NCBI RefSeq assembly: GCF_003289625.1
Contig: NZ_QMBN01000004.1
Span: 1 to 64,000 of the forward strand
Direction of reading: 5' to 3'
Source of the DNA: Microbacterium sp. SMR1
Lineage (GTDB): Bacteria > Actinomycetota > Actinomycetes > Actinomycetales > Microbacteriaceae
DNA length: 64,000 nt
The notes beneath the pieces were generated by a model that made no database searches, was not told the origin of the DNA, and was given only the letters and a program-made list of their open reading frames with translations. The stretch's first letter is position 1, and each line of letters begins with the position of its first letter. Below, piece after piece: positions 24,702-33,994 of the stretch. The translations under genes were made by a program, and so were the position numbers.

Positions 24702-25588
24702 CCGACCAGACCGCGCCGCTGTGCCGCGCGACGGGCCTCGTGAAGGAGTTCGCGAGCCCCGGCGCGACGATGTTCTCGCGCAGCAGTCGCTTCCGCGCCG
24801 TGGACGGCGTCGACCTCGACATCCGGCGGGGCGAGACCCTCGCGCTCGTCGGCGAGTCGGGCTCGGGCAAGTCGACCGCCGCGCGACTGATCGCCCGTCT
24901 CATGGACACCACGGCGGGGACGATCGAGTTCGAGGGACGGGATGTCACGCACCTGCAGGGGCGCGATCTCCTGGCGTTCCGCAGCGACGTGCAGGTGATC
25001 TTCCAGGACCCGTATTCGTCGCTCAACCCCAAGCACACCGTCGAGCGACTCGTGACGGCGCCGCTGCGGTATCAGAACCGGAAGATCCCGGGTGGGGCGC
25101 GCGCCTTCACGCGGTCGCTGATGGACCGGGTGGGGCTCAATCCCGACCATTCCGACCGCTACCCGGCGCAGTTCTCGGGAGGTCAGGCGCAGCGCATCGG
25201 AATCGCCCGGGCGCTCGCGGTCGGCCCGAAGATGGTGATCTGCGATGAGGCCGTGTCGGCGCTCGACGTCTCGGTGCAGGCGCAGGTCATCAACCTGCTG
25301 ACCGCGTTGCAGCGCGACGAGGGCTTCGCGTACCTCTTCATCGCGCACGACCTCGCCGTCGTGCGCCAGATCGCTACGCGCATCGCCGTGATGAGCCGCG
25401 GTTCCATCGTGGAGACGGGGGAGCGCGACCGCGTCTTCGAGAGCCCTCAGCACGAGTACACCCGTACGCTGCTCGCGGCGGTGCCCCGCATCAATCCCGA
25501 GTGGGACCGCCGCCGGCGCGCCGCCGAGAAGGCCCGCCGGGCCCGCGCGGCAGCCGCGGCATCCGATACCCAGACGGAGGCGTCATGA
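24698..25588 (+). CDS. oligopeptide ABC transporter ATPase (DppF type)
   Basis: 296 residues. Walker A GESGSGKSTAARL, Q-loop FQDPYSSLNP, signature FSGGQAQRIGIAR, Walker B MVICDEAVSALD (Glu present; the usual DEPTSALD is DEAVSALD, typical of DppF) and H-loop AHDLAVV. Ends in a basic Ala/Arg tail. Completes the importer. Overlaps the following peptidase gene by ATGA. Confidence 0.93.
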   Translation: MTDQTAPLCRATGLVKEFASPGATMFSRSSRFRAVDGVDLDIRRGETLALVGESGSGKSTAARLIARLMDTTAGTIEFEGRDVTHLQGRDLLAFRSDVQVIFQDPYSSLNPKHTVERLVTAPLRYQNRKIPGGARAFTRSLMDRVGLNPDHSDRYPAQFSGGQAQRIGIARALAVGPKMVICDEAVSALDVSVQAQVINLLTALQRDEGFAYLFIAHDLAVVRQIATRIAVMSRGSIVETGERDRVFESPQHEYTRTLLAAVPRINPEWDRRRRAAEKARRARAAAAASDTQTEAS

Positions 25589-26874
25589 CGAACGAGTACC
25601 ACCTACCCGGCATCCGCGTCGCGGAGCGTCGCATCGACGTCCCGCTCGACTGGAGCGGCGGCACAGCAGCGGCCGGCACGATCGAGCTGCTCGTCCGCGA
25701 GCTCGTCGATCCCGATCGCGCGCGCGACGACCTCCCGCTGCTCGCGTTCCTGCAGGGCGGGCCCGGCGGGGCGAACCCGCGGCCGCTGCGCCGAGACGGA
25801 TGGATCGACGAGGCGCTGCGGGACTATCGCGTGGTGCTCGTCGACCAGCGCGGCACCGGGGGCAGCACGCCCCTCGAAGCCGTCGACGTGGCGGGGCTCG
25901 ACGCCGCGGCCGGCGCTGACCTCCTCGCCCTCCACCGGGCCGACTCGATCGTCCGCGACCTCGAGCACGTGCGCGAGACGCTCTTCGGCGGTCGGCGATG
26001 GGCCACCCTCGGACAGAGCTACGGCGGCTTCCTGACCCTCACCTACCTGTCGCTCGCGCCCCAGGCGCTGACGGCCTGTTACGTCTGCGGCGGTATCCCC
26101 GGCACCCCGCCGCGCGCGGCCGAGGTCTACGCCCGCACTTTCGACCGCGTCGCGGCGAAGACGGCTGAGCTGTACCGGCGATTCCCCGAGGACACCGAGG
26201 CGATCGCGCGCATCGCCGACCGACTCGCCGAGGGCGACGTGAGGCTCCCGGACGGCGACGTGCTGACCGTGCGCCGCTTCCAGTCGCTCGGGATCGACCT
26301 CGGGATGAAGCCCGGCCACGAGCGCCTGCACTGGCTCGTCGAGAAGGCGTTCGCCCGGCCGGGGCGGCTGTCGGAGGCGTTCCTCGCCGACGTGCAGTCG
26401 CTCAGCTCCAGCGCGGGCAACCCGCTGTTCTGGACCCTGCAGGAATCGATCTACGGCGACCCGGCCAGCGGCCCGACCGCGTGGGCGGCGCAGGCCGAGC
26501 GCGACCGTCGTCCCGAGTTCGACGAGGACCGGCGGCCGCTGCTGTTCACGGGCGAGATGGCCTTCCCCTGGATGTTCGACGAGGTGCGGCTGCTGCGCGG
26601 ATTCCGGGATGCCGTCCATGCGCTGGCCGGCCGCGACACCTGGACGCCGTTGTACGACCTCGACCGGCTCGCCGCGAACGACGTGCCGCTCGCGGCGGCG
26701 GTGTACTTCGACGACATGTACGTCGATGCCGGGCTGCAGCTCGACACGCTGTCGCGCATCGGCAACGCCCAGTCGTGGGTGACGAACGAGTTCGAGCACG
26801 ACGGCATCGGCTCCGGTCGCACGTTCACGCGACTGCGCGAGCTGGTCCGAGACCGCGGAGGAGAGAAGCGATGA
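25585..26874 (+). CDS. proline iminopeptidase (S33 family alpha/beta hydrolase)
   Basis: 429 residues from ATG at 25585 with GGAGG upstream. Prolyl aminopeptidase hallmarks: oxyanion loop LQGGPGGANP, VLVDQRGTGGSTPLE, and nucleophile elbow LGQSYGGFLTLTY. The late NEFEHDGIGSG supplies the histidine, and YFDDMYVD the acid. It removes N-terminal proline (and in related enzymes hydroxyproline) from peptides in the cytoplasm. Its position between the peptide importer and the M24 peptidase fits digestion of imported Pro/Hyp-rich peptides. Confidence 0.9.
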   Translation: MTNEYHLPGIRVAERRIDVPLDWSGGTAAAGTIELLVRELVDPDRARDDLPLLAFLQGGPGGANPRPLRRDGWIDEALRDYRVVLVDQRGTGGSTPLEAVDVAGLDAAAGADLLALHRADSIVRDLEHVRETLFGGRRWATLGQSYGGFLTLTYLSLAPQALTACYVCGGIPGTPPRAAEVYARTFDRVAAKTAELYRRFPEDTEAIARIADRLAEGDVRLPDGDVLTVRRFQSLGIDLGMKPGHERLHWLVEKAFARPGRLSEAFLADVQSLSSSAGNPLFWTLQESIYGDPASGPTAWAAQAERDRRPEFDEDRRPLLFTGEMAFPWMFDEVRLLRGFRDAVHALAGRDTWTPLYDLDRLAANDVPLAAAVYFDDMYVDAGLQLDTLSRIGNAQSWVTNEFEHDGIGSGRTFTRLRELVRDRGGEKR

Positions 26875-28313
26875 CCGCTGCCGACACCACCCGTCCCCCC
26901 TACGCCGGCACACGATACCCGCGCCTCGCGCAGGTACCGGCGTTCACCGAGTTCGTCTCGCGCGACTGGGCCGACGTGCCGACCAGACCGCACCTGCCCG
27001 CGGGCGCCGCGGCCGCGGCATCCGCTCATCGCGATCGCCTCAGCGCCGCCCTTCCCGGGCACGTGATCGTCGCCGCGGCGGGGCACGCGCCTGTCCGCAA
27101 CGACGACGCGCACTACGGCTTCCGCGCCGACAGCGGCTTCGTCTGGCTGACGGCGTGCCAGGTCGAGGGCGCCGTGGTCGTGCTGTGGCCCGCCGCCGGC
27201 GGACACGACGCCGTGCTGTACCTCCCGCCGCCGTTCCGCCCCGGCGATGCCGGGTTCTTCTCGGATGCGAACCACGGCGAGCTCTGGGTCGGCCCGTCTG
27301 CCGGTCTGCCGGAGTGGGCCGACGCGCTGGGGATGACCGTCGAGCCTCTCGCTGCGCTGGAGCGCCGCCACTCCGAGCTGCGGGGCGCCTCGGCCGCGCG
27401 TTCGGCCGCCGCGCTCGCCGCCGAGGTCGGCGCGGAGGTGTCGGCTGAGCTCGAACGTGCCCTCGCCCGCCTGCGCATGGTGAAGGACGAGTGGGAGATC
27501 GGGCAGCTCCGCGCGGCCGTCGACGCCACGGTCGCCGGATTCGGTGCGGTCGTGGCCGAGGTGCCGCAAGCCATCGCCGACGGCCTCGGCGAGCGGTGGC
27601 TGCAGGGGACGTTCGACCGGCACGCCCGCACGTTCGGGAACGGGCCCGGCTACTCCACGATCGTCGGGTCGGGAGCGCACGCGCCGATCCTGCACTGGGT
27701 GCGATGCGACGGCGACGTCGTGCCGGATGCCGCGCTGCTGCTCGACATGGGCGTCGAGGCCCGGTCGCTCTACACCGCCGACGTGACCCGCACGGTTCCC
27801 GCGAGCGGTACGTTCTCGGAGACCCAGCGTGCGGTGCACGACCTGGTCGAGAAGGCGCACCGCGCGGGACTCGACCGCATCCGCCCGGGCGTGGCGTATC
27901 TCGATTTCCACTTCGCCGCGATGGAGGTCGTCGCGCAGGGCCTGCACGACTGGGGGCTGCTGCCGGTCTCGGTCGACGAGGCCCTGTCGCCCGAGGGCCA
28001 GCAGCACCGGCGATACCTCGCCTGCGGGATCGGGCATCACCTCGGTCTCGACGTGCACGACTGCAGTCAGGCGCACTACGAGGACTACATGGGCGCGGCG
28101 CTCGAGCCGGGCGTCGTCATGACCGTCGAGCCGGGCCTGTACTTCCACGCGCATGACCTCACGCTGCCGCCCGAGCTGCGCGGCATCGGCGTGCGCCTCG
28201 AAGACGACCTGCTCGTGACCGACTCGGGCTCGGAGGTCCTGTCGGCGGCGCTCCCGATCTCCGCCGCCGAGGTCGAGGCGTGGACGCGCGCGCAGTGGAC
28301 GGGCGAGCGATGA
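26871..28313 (+). CDS. M24-family Xaa-Pro aminopeptidase
   Basis: 480 residues. An AMP_N-type N-terminal domain (to about 200) precedes a pita-bread catalytic domain. The five metal ligands are recognisable: Asp in LLLDMGVEA, Asp in YTADVTRTV, His in GIGHHLGLDVHD, Glu in MTVEPGLYF and Glu in GVRLEDDLLVT. The first motif shows DMG rather than DxG with some variation, but all ligands are present, so activity is expected. Cleaves the bond before proline, or before hydroxyproline in related enzymes. ATGA overlaps on both sides tie it to the peptidase and glycosidase genes. Confidence 0.9.
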   Translation: MTAADTTRPPYAGTRYPRLAQVPAFTEFVSRDWADVPTRPHLPAGAAAAASAHRDRLSAALPGHVIVAAAGHAPVRNDDAHYGFRADSGFVWLTACQVEGAVVVLWPAAGGHDAVLYLPPPFRPGDAGFFSDANHGELWVGPSAGLPEWADALGMTVEPLAALERRHSELRGASAARSAAALAAEVGAEVSAELERALARLRMVKDEWEIGQLRAAVDATVAGFGAVVAEVPQAIADGLGERWLQGTFDRHARTFGNGPGYSTIVGSGAHAPILHWVRCDGDVVPDAALLLDMGVEARSLYTADVTRTVPASGTFSETQRAVHDLVEKAHRAGLDRIRPGVAYLDFHFAAMEVVAQGLHDWGLLPVSVDEALSPEGQQHRRYLACGIGHHLGLDVHDCSQAHYEDYMGAALEPGVVMTVEPGLYFHAHDLTLPPELRGIGVRLEDDLLVTDSGSEVLSAALPISAAEVEAWTRAQWTGER

Positions 28314-31066
28314 CGGATGCCGCACCCCGCGCGCTGCCGTTCCCCTCCGGGGCGGTGCGACTGAAGCCGACGAGCGCGTTCGCGCCGGCCCGTGACCGCA
28401 TGCTGCACCTCGCCCAGGTCTATCCGATCGACCGGCTCCTCGCGGTGTTCCGGGCGGGTGCCGGGCTCGACACCCGCGGCGCGGAGCCTCCGGGCGCGTG
28501 GGAAGGATTCGGTCACCCGGCGGAGGAGCCGTGGGGCGAGTACGACTATCCCGGTCGTGAGGCCGCGCAGACGGCGAACCTGCTGCGCGGCCATTACGCG
28601 GGCCATTTCCTCTCGATGCTCGCGCTGGCCGCCGCGGGCGAGGACGACGACGAGCTGCGTTCGCGGGTCGACGAGCTCGTGGGCGGTCTCGCCGAGGTGC
28701 AGCAGGCGCTCGCCGCCACCGGGCGATATTCGCACCCGGGGCTGCTCTTCGCCTCGGGGGAGTGGCAGTTCGCGCGGCTGGAGCACTTCGCCCCCTACGG
28801 CGAGATCTGGGCGCCGTACTACACGTGTCACAAGCTCATGGCGGGGCTGCTCGACGCGTACGAGCTCGCGGGCAACAAGCAGGCGCTCGAGGTCGTCACG
28901 GGCATGGCGCACTGGATCTCGGGGCGACTCGAGAAGCTCGATCACGACCACCGCCAGCGCATGTGGTCGCTCTACATCGCGGGCGAGTTCGGCGGCATGA
29001 ACGAGACGCTCGCGCGGCTTAGCGCCATCGTCGACGAGCCGCGCTTCCTCGCGGCGGCGCGAGCGTTCGATCAGGGAGACCTGCTCGAGGCGGGGTCGTC
29101 GGGCCACGACATCCTCGACGGCATGCACGCCAACCAGCACCTGCCTCAGCTCGTCGGCTACGTGCGCGAGTACGAACTGACCGGCGAACGCCGGTATCTC
29201 GCCGCCGCGATCGGCGTCTTCGACCAGGTCGTGCCGGGGCGGATGTACGCGCACGGCGGCACCGGGGAGAACGAGCTCTGGGGCCCGCCGCGCACGGTCG
29301 CCGGCGACATCGGCCGGCGCAACGCGGAGACGTGCGCGACCTACAACCTCGTCAAGCTCGCCGAGGCGCTGTTCACTCATACGCTCGCGCCGCGCTTCCT
29401 CGACTACGCCGAGCGGGCGCGGCAGAACCACATCCTCGGCTCGCGGCGCGCGGTCGACTCCGACGACAGCCCCGAGGTGACGTACATGTTCCCGGTGCAC
29501 GCCGGGGCGCTGCCCGAATACGACAACGTCGGCACGTGCTGCGGCGGAACCGGGCTCGAGAACCACGTGGGTCACCAGGCCGGGATCTTCTTCCGCGACA
29601 CCGGCGCGGAGCCCGCGCTGTGGGTCGCCCGTTACACGCCTGCCGAGCTCCGCTGGGACGAGCGCGGCGTGAGCGTCGAGGTCGATCAGGAGCATCCCTT
29701 CGCTGATCGCGTGACCCTCCGGGTGCAGACGACGGCCGGCCGTCCGGTGCGGCTCGCGGTGCATCTCCGCGTCCCGGACTGGGTGGCCGGCGGGGTCGAG
29801 GTCGCCGTCGACGGACATTGGGTCGACGTCGATGCCGCGCCGGGCGGCTTCGTCACCATCGACCGGACCTGGCGGGGCGATGAGCGCATCGAGCTGACCC
29901 TGCCCGCCGCGCTTCGGTCCGAGCCGACGATCGACGACCCGGGGCTGCGCAGCCTGAGGTACGGGCCGCATGCGCTCGTCGCCCACGACGGGTCGACGAC
30001 CCCGATCGAGCGAGCGTGGGATGCGCGTCGGATGCCGGGAGGCGTGATCCGAGCCGACCTCGACGATGTCTCCGCGGCGCTCGCCGCGACCGGCGCGGTA
30101 TCGATCGCCGGGCTCCGCCACGAACCGGTCTGGAACGGCTCCGACGAGCGGTACCACCTGTACTCGCGAGCCGACGACCGCACGATCGGATTCGCCGGCG
30201 TCGAGACGGGGGTCCCTGCTCGGCGGCGCGCCGACGGGACCACACTGATCGACGCCCTGTGGGCCGAGCCCGCGCCGCAGGACGACGCCGAGCTGCTCGA
30301 CCGCCTCGTCGCGGTGTGCCGGATCGGGATGACGGACTCGCTCGTGAGTGCTTCCGAGGCGCGGGCCGTCATCGGTGCGGGGCTCGACGCAGGCCTCGGG
30401 ATCGACGGCGCGTCGGCCGCGACCGCGGATGCCGCGCGCCGCGCCCGGGACTTCGCCGGGGCACTCACCACGACGCCGGATGCCGTCATGCCGCCGACCG
30501 TCGACATCGTGGTCTCACCCGCACCGGCGGCCTCGGGCTGGTTCACCGCCCCGCCGACCGTCGAGGTGCGGGCCGCCGGCGTGACCAGCGACCGGTTGCG
30601 CCTCGAGCTGCGCATCGACGACGGCCCCTGGCGCGCGGTCGACGGTCCCGTCGTCGTCGTCGATCGCGAGGGTGTGGTGCGCCTCGCGGCGCGCGCGGTC
30701 GATGCCGCCGGGCGGTCGAGTGCCGTACGACGCGAACTCGCGATCGACACCGAGCCGCCGCGGAGCGAGGCTCGGGTGAAGCAGCTCGGCGCCGCCGTCG
30801 AGATCACCCTCATCGCGGCCGACGACGTCTCCGGCGTCGATGCCATCCGCTGGGAAGGCGAGGGCACCTTCTGGGCGACGTTCCAGGAGGCCTTCGTGCG
30901 AGCCCTCACCGATCACGAGCAGGTGATCGAGTTCGCCGCGACCGACCGCGCCGGGAATGAGGAGGCCCGTCGCCGGATCACGCTTCCGCCCGCCTCGAAA
31001 ATGGATACCATTGCAATTGCACTGACATCGGCGCCTGACATCGCCAGATCGGAGAACGATTCATGA
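28310..31066 (+). CDS. GH127 beta-L-arabinofuranosidase with C-terminal Ig-like domains
   Basis: 918 residues. The glycoside hydrolase 127 (DUF1680) core covers about residues 20-640. Its catalytic zinc site is intact: Glu340 and Cys342 in NAETCATYN, Cys410 and Cys411 in GTCCGGTGLENH, nearly the same numbering as Bifidobacterium HypBA1, whose nucleophile is a cysteine. That family removes beta-L-arabinofuranose, classically from arabinosylated hydroxyproline of plant extensin. Residues about 700-900 look like two beta-sandwich (OmpL47/Ig-like) domains, usually seen on secreted proteins. No signal peptide is present, so it should act in the cytoplasm on imported glycopeptide. The last about 20 residues are translated from DNA resembling an intergenic region. 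Confidence 0.88.
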   Translation: MTDAAPRALPFPSGAVRLKPTSAFAPARDRMLHLAQVYPIDRLLAVFRAGAGLDTRGAEPPGAWEGFGHPAEEPWGEYDYPGREAAQTANLLRGHYAGHFLSMLALAAAGEDDDELRSRVDELVGGLAEVQQALAATGRYSHPGLLFASGEWQFARLEHFAPYGEIWAPYYTCHKLMAGLLDAYELAGNKQALEVVTGMAHWISGRLEKLDHDHRQRMWSLYIAGEFGGMNETLARLSAIVDEPRFLAAARAFDQGDLLEAGSSGHDILDGMHANQHLPQLVGYVREYELTGERRYLAAAIGVFDQVVPGRMYAHGGTGENELWGPPRTVAGDIGRRNAETCATYNLVKLAEALFTHTLAPRFLDYAERARQNHILGSRRAVDSDDSPEVTYMFPVHAGALPEYDNVGTCCGGTGLENHVGHQAGIFFRDTGAEPALWVARYTPAELRWDERGVSVEVDQEHPFADRVTLRVQTTAGRPVRLAVHLRVPDWVAGGVEVAVDGHWVDVDAAPGGFVTIDRTWRGDERIELTLPAALRSEPTIDDPGLRSLRYGPHALVAHDGSTTPIERAWDARRMPGGVIRADLDDVSAALAATGAVSIAGLRHEPVWNGSDERYHLYSRADDRTIGFAGVETGVPARRRADGTTLIDALWAEPAPQDDAELLDRLVAVCRIGMTDSLVSASEARAVIGAGLDAGLGIDGASAATADAARRARDFAGALTTTPDAVMPPTVDIVVSPAPAASGWFTAPPTVEVRAAGVTSDRLRLELRIDDGPWRAVDGPVVVVDREGVVRLAARAVDAAGRSSAVRRELAIDTEPPRSEARVKQLGAAVEITLIAADDVSGVDAIRWEGEGTFWATFQEAFVRALTDHEQVIEFAATDRAGNEEARRRITLPPASKMDTIAIALTSAPDIARSENDS
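31012..31021. promoter_or_regulatory. second TGCAATTGCA palindrome, ahead of the hydroxyproline genes
   Basis: Same 10-bp core as at 20075-20086 and also followed by C (TGCAATTGCAC shared). It lies 41 bp before the deaminase ATG, but within the 3' end of the GH127 reading frame. This points to an internal, co-regulated promoter for the hydroxyproline genes. No convincing -10 was found beside it. Confidence 0.55.
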
Positions 31067-31965
31067 CCGACCGCAAGCCCTGGCACGGCGTCAACCTCGC
31101 GACCACGCTGCCGTTCCACGACGACCTGTCCGTCGACTACGACGCCTACGCCGAGCTCGTGCGCTTCACGACGCAGAACGGCGTGACCGGCATCATCCCG
31201 AACGGCTCGCTCGGCGAGTATCAGACGCTCACCGAGGAGGAGCGCAAGCGCGTCTTCCTCACCGCCGTCGAGGCCGCGCCCGACGCCGCCGTCATCCCGG
31301 GCGTCGGAGCCTACGGCGCGCTCGAGAGCGTGCGCTTCGCCGAGCACGCCGCCGAGAACGGCGCGCCGGCCGTCATGCTGCTGCCGCCCAACGCCTACCG
31401 GGCGAGCGACGACGAGGTCGTCGACCACTATCGCCGGGTCGCCGCGGTCGGCCTGCCGATCCTCGCGTACAACAACCCGATCGACACGAAGGTCGACCTG
31501 CGTCCCGACCTGCTCGCGCGGCTGTTCGCCGAGGGGCTCATCGTCTCGGTCAAGGAGTTCTCGGGCGACGTCCGTCACGCCTACGAGATCCGCGAGCTCG
31601 CGCCCGGCCTCGACATCTCGATCGGGTCGGATGACGTCGTGTTCGAGCTGGGCCTCAACGGCGCCGTGGGCTGGGTCGCCGGTTACCCCAACGCGATCCC
31701 CGCGTCGACGGTCGAGCTCTACACGCTCTCCACCTCCGACGACCCGCAGGACTGGGTGCGGGCGCGCGAGATCTACCGCGACCTGCACCCGCTGCTGCGC
31801 TGGGACTCGAAGACCTGGTTCGTCCAGGCGATCAAGCTCTCGCAGCAGGTCGCCGGCGTGCTCACGAGCACGACGACGCGTCCGCCGCGGCTGGCTCTGC
31901 CCGACGAGGTGGCCGCGCGTATCATCGCCGACACCGAGGCCGTGCTGAGCAAGGGCTACCGCTGA
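31063..31965 (+). CDS. Delta1-pyrroline-4-hydroxy-2-carboxylate deaminase (DapA superfamily)
   Basis: 300 residues, a DHDPS/NAL-type barrel. Schiff-base Lys164 in VSVKEFSGDVRHAYEI and Tyr136 in LAYNNPIDTK; the pyruvate-binding GSLGEYQTL (usually GTTGE) motif near 47. In the hydroxyproline pathway this enzyme (EC 3.5.4.22) deaminates and dehydrates the product of D-hydroxyproline oxidation to alpha-ketoglutarate semialdehyde. The call rests on the adjacent epimerase, dehydrogenase and aldehyde dehydrogenase; by sequence alone it could be another aldolase of the family. GGAG 8 nt upstream of the ATG. Confidence 0.85.
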   Translation: MTDRKPWHGVNLATTLPFHDDLSVDYDAYAELVRFTTQNGVTGIIPNGSLGEYQTLTEEERKRVFLTAVEAAPDAAVIPGVGAYGALESVRFAEHAAENGAPAVMLLPPNAYRASDDEVVDHYRRVAAVGLPILAYNNPIDTKVDLRPDLLARLFAEGLIVSVKEFSGDVRHAYEIRELAPGLDISIGSDDVVFELGLNGAVGWVAGYPNAIPASTVELYTLSTSDDPQDWVRAREIYRDLHPLLRWDSKTWFVQAIKLSQQVAGVLTSTTTRPPRLALPDEVAARIIADTEAVLSKGYR

Positions 31966-32018
31966 CCCGCGGCGTCCGCCCCCGCTGAACCCGCCGCCGA
32001 CGATCGAAAGGCTCCTTC

Positions 32019-33020
32019 ATGCGCACGAAGCGCGTCTTCCACGCCGTGGACTCCCACACCGAGGGGATGCCGACCCGTGTCATCGTCGGCGGCGTCGGCC
32101 CCCTGCCCGGCGCCACGATGGAGGAGCGGCGGCAGCGGTTCATGGCCGAGAACGACGGGCTGCGACGCCTGCTCATGAACGAGCCGCGGGGCCACAGCGC
32201 GATGAGCGGTGCGATCCTGCAGCCGCCCACCCGGCCGGATGCCGACTTCGGCGTGCTCTACATCGAGGTGTCGGGATGCCTGCCGATGTGCGGCCACGGC
32301 ACGATCGGGGTCGCCACCGTGCTGGTCGAGACCGGCATGGTGCCCGTCGTCGAGCCCGTCACGACGATCCGGCTCGACACCCCCGCGGGACTCGTCGTCG
32401 CCGAGGTCGCGGTGTCGGACGGCCATGCCGAGCGGGTCACCATCCGCAACGTGCCCTCGTTCGCCGTCGGGCTCGGCCGCACGGTCGACGTCCCGGGGTT
32501 CGGTGCGGTGACCTATGACCTCGCGTTCGGCGGCAACTTCTACGCGATCGTGCGCCTCGACGACCTCGGTCTGCCGTTCGACCGGTCGCGCAAGGACGAC
32601 CTGCTGCGCGCGGGGCTGGCGATCATGGCGGCGGTCGACGAGGCCGACAGCCCCGTTCATCCGGTCGACGGCACCATCCGCGGCTGCCATCACGTCTATC
32701 TCGAAGCGCCCGGATCGACCGCGCGGCACTCGCGGCACGCGATGGCCATCCACCCGGGCTGGTTCGACCGGTCGCCCTGCGGAACCGGCACCAGCGCGCG
32801 CATGGCGCAGCTCCACGCCCGCGGCGAGCTTCCGCTGCACACCGACTTCGTCAACGAGTCGTACATCGGCACCGCCTTCACGGGTCGCCTCGTCGAGCAG
32901 ACCGAGGTCGCCGGCATCCCGGCGGTGATCCCGACGATCACCGGCCGCGCGTGGGTCACCGGCACGGCGCAGTACATGCTCGACCCGAGCGATCCGTTCC
33001 CCGAGGGGTTCGTCCTGTGA
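32019..33020 (+). CDS. 4-hydroxyproline 2-epimerase (proline racemase superfamily)
   Basis: 333 residues. Both catalytic cysteines are present: Cys91 in PMCGHGTIG and Cys254 in RSPCGTGTSARMA, which marks an epimerase rather than the Thr-containing 3-hydroxyproline dehydratase. DSHTEGMPTRVIVGGV near the N-terminus and FGGNFYAIV are family hallmarks. Converts trans-4-hydroxy-L-proline to cis-4-hydroxy-D-proline (EC 5.1.1.8), the first step of the pathway. A 53-bp gap separates it from the deaminase gene, the longest gap inside the run. GTGA overlap with the next gene. Confidence 0.93.
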   Translation: MRTKRVFHAVDSHTEGMPTRVIVGGVGPLPGATMEERRQRFMAENDGLRRLLMNEPRGHSAMSGAILQPPTRPDADFGVLYIEVSGCLPMCGHGTIGVATVLVETGMVPVVEPVTTIRLDTPAGLVVAEVAVSDGHAERVTIRNVPSFAVGLGRTVDVPGFGAVTYDLAFGGNFYAIVRLDDLGLPFDRSRKDDLLRAGLAIMAAVDEADSPVHPVDGTIRGCHHVYLEAPGSTARHSRHAMAIHPGWFDRSPCGTGTSARMAQLHARGELPLHTDFVNESYIGTAFTGRLVEQTEVAGIPAVIPTITGRAWVTGTAQYMLDPSDPFPEGFVL

Positions 33021-33994
33021 GCGCGGGATCGGTCGCCGTGCCCGTCGTCTCGGCGGCCGACATCGAGCGCGCGATGACGCCGGCCGCGGCCGTCGAAGCG
33101 ATCGATGCGGCGCTGCGATCGGGGCTCGACGTCGAGGCCGACCACGAACGGATCTTCGCGCCGCTGTCGGCGGGCGACTTCCTGCTGATGCCGTCGGAGT
33201 CACCGGATGCCGTCGGCATCAAGGTGGCGACGATCGCGCCCGGCAACACCCGGCTCGGGCTGCCGAAGATCAGTGCCTGGTACCTGGTGTTCGATCGCGA
33301 GACCCTGCAGCCTGCGGCGATCGTCGACGGCACGCGGCTGACGACGCTGCGGACGCCCGCGGTCACCGCCGTCGCCGTCCGCGACCTGCTCGCCGCCGAC
33401 CCGCGCGGTGCCCGGCGGCGGATCGACCGTCTCGCGGTGCTGGGCTCGGGCCCCCAGGCGATCGAGCACGCGACGACGCTCGCGGCGATCCTGCCGGTCG
33501 GCGACGTGACGATCACCGGGCGGACACCCGAACGGGTCGAGGATGCCGTCGTGACCCTTCGCGAGCGGGGTATCGATGCCCACGCCGGGACGCTCGCGAC
33601 TGCACGGGACGCGGATGTCGTCGTCACCGCGACCTCCTCGAGCACGCCGGTCATCGATCTGGGCGACATCGCGCCGAGCGCCGTCGTCGCAGCCGTCGGG
33701 GCGCACGGGCTCGATCACCGTGAGCTCGGCGCCGACCTCGTGCGGGCCGCCGATGTCGTCGTCGAGGCCCGCGCCTCGGCCCGGCGCGAGAGCGGCAACC
33801 TCGCGGGCGCGGCTGGCGGCGCGCCGCTCGCCGAGCCCGCCAACCTCGTCGAGCTGGTCTCGGGCCGCGTCTCACGCCGGCCCGGAGCGCCCGCCGTGTA
33901 CACCGGCGTCGGCATGGCCTGGGAAGACCTCGCCGTCGTGCAGGGGATCATGGAGGTCATGCGGCGGGGGTCCGCATCGGAGGAGACGACATGA
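33017..33994 (+). CDS. ornithine cyclodeaminase/mu-crystallin family, probable Delta1-pyrroline-2-carboxylate reductase
   Basis: 325 residues from GTG at 33017. The NAD(P) motif is LAVLGSGPQAIEHATTLA (about 140-157); the substrate-binding N-domain has GIKVATIAPGN and the ending is YTGVGMAWEDLAVVQGIME. In hydroxyproline clusters these homologues (LhpI type) reduce Delta1-pyrroline-2-carboxylate to proline, which serves the trans-3-hydroxyproline branch. A matching 3-hydroxyproline dehydratase is not seen in the window, so its precise substrate here is open. Confidence 0.8.
   Translation: MSAGSVAVPVVSAADIERAMTPAAAVEAIDAALRSGLDVEADHERIFAPLSAGDFLLMPSESPDAVGIKVATIAPGNTRLGLPKISAWYLVFDRETLQPAAIVDGTRLTTLRTPAVTAVAVRDLLAADPRGARRRIDRLAVLGSGPQAIEHATTLAAILPVGDVTITGRTPERVEDAVVTLRERGIDAHAGTLATARDADVVVTATSSSTPVIDLGDIAPSAVVAAVGAHGLDHRELGADLVRAADVVVEARASARRESGNLAGAAGGAPLAEPANLVELVSGRVSRRPGAPAVYTGVGMAWEDLAVVQGIMEVMRRGSASEETT

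Noticed and set aside
31063-31965. Dihydrodipicolinate synthase (lysine biosynthesis)
   Set aside because: Fold is shared, but the GSLGE motif and the catabolic operon argue against a biosynthetic DapA.
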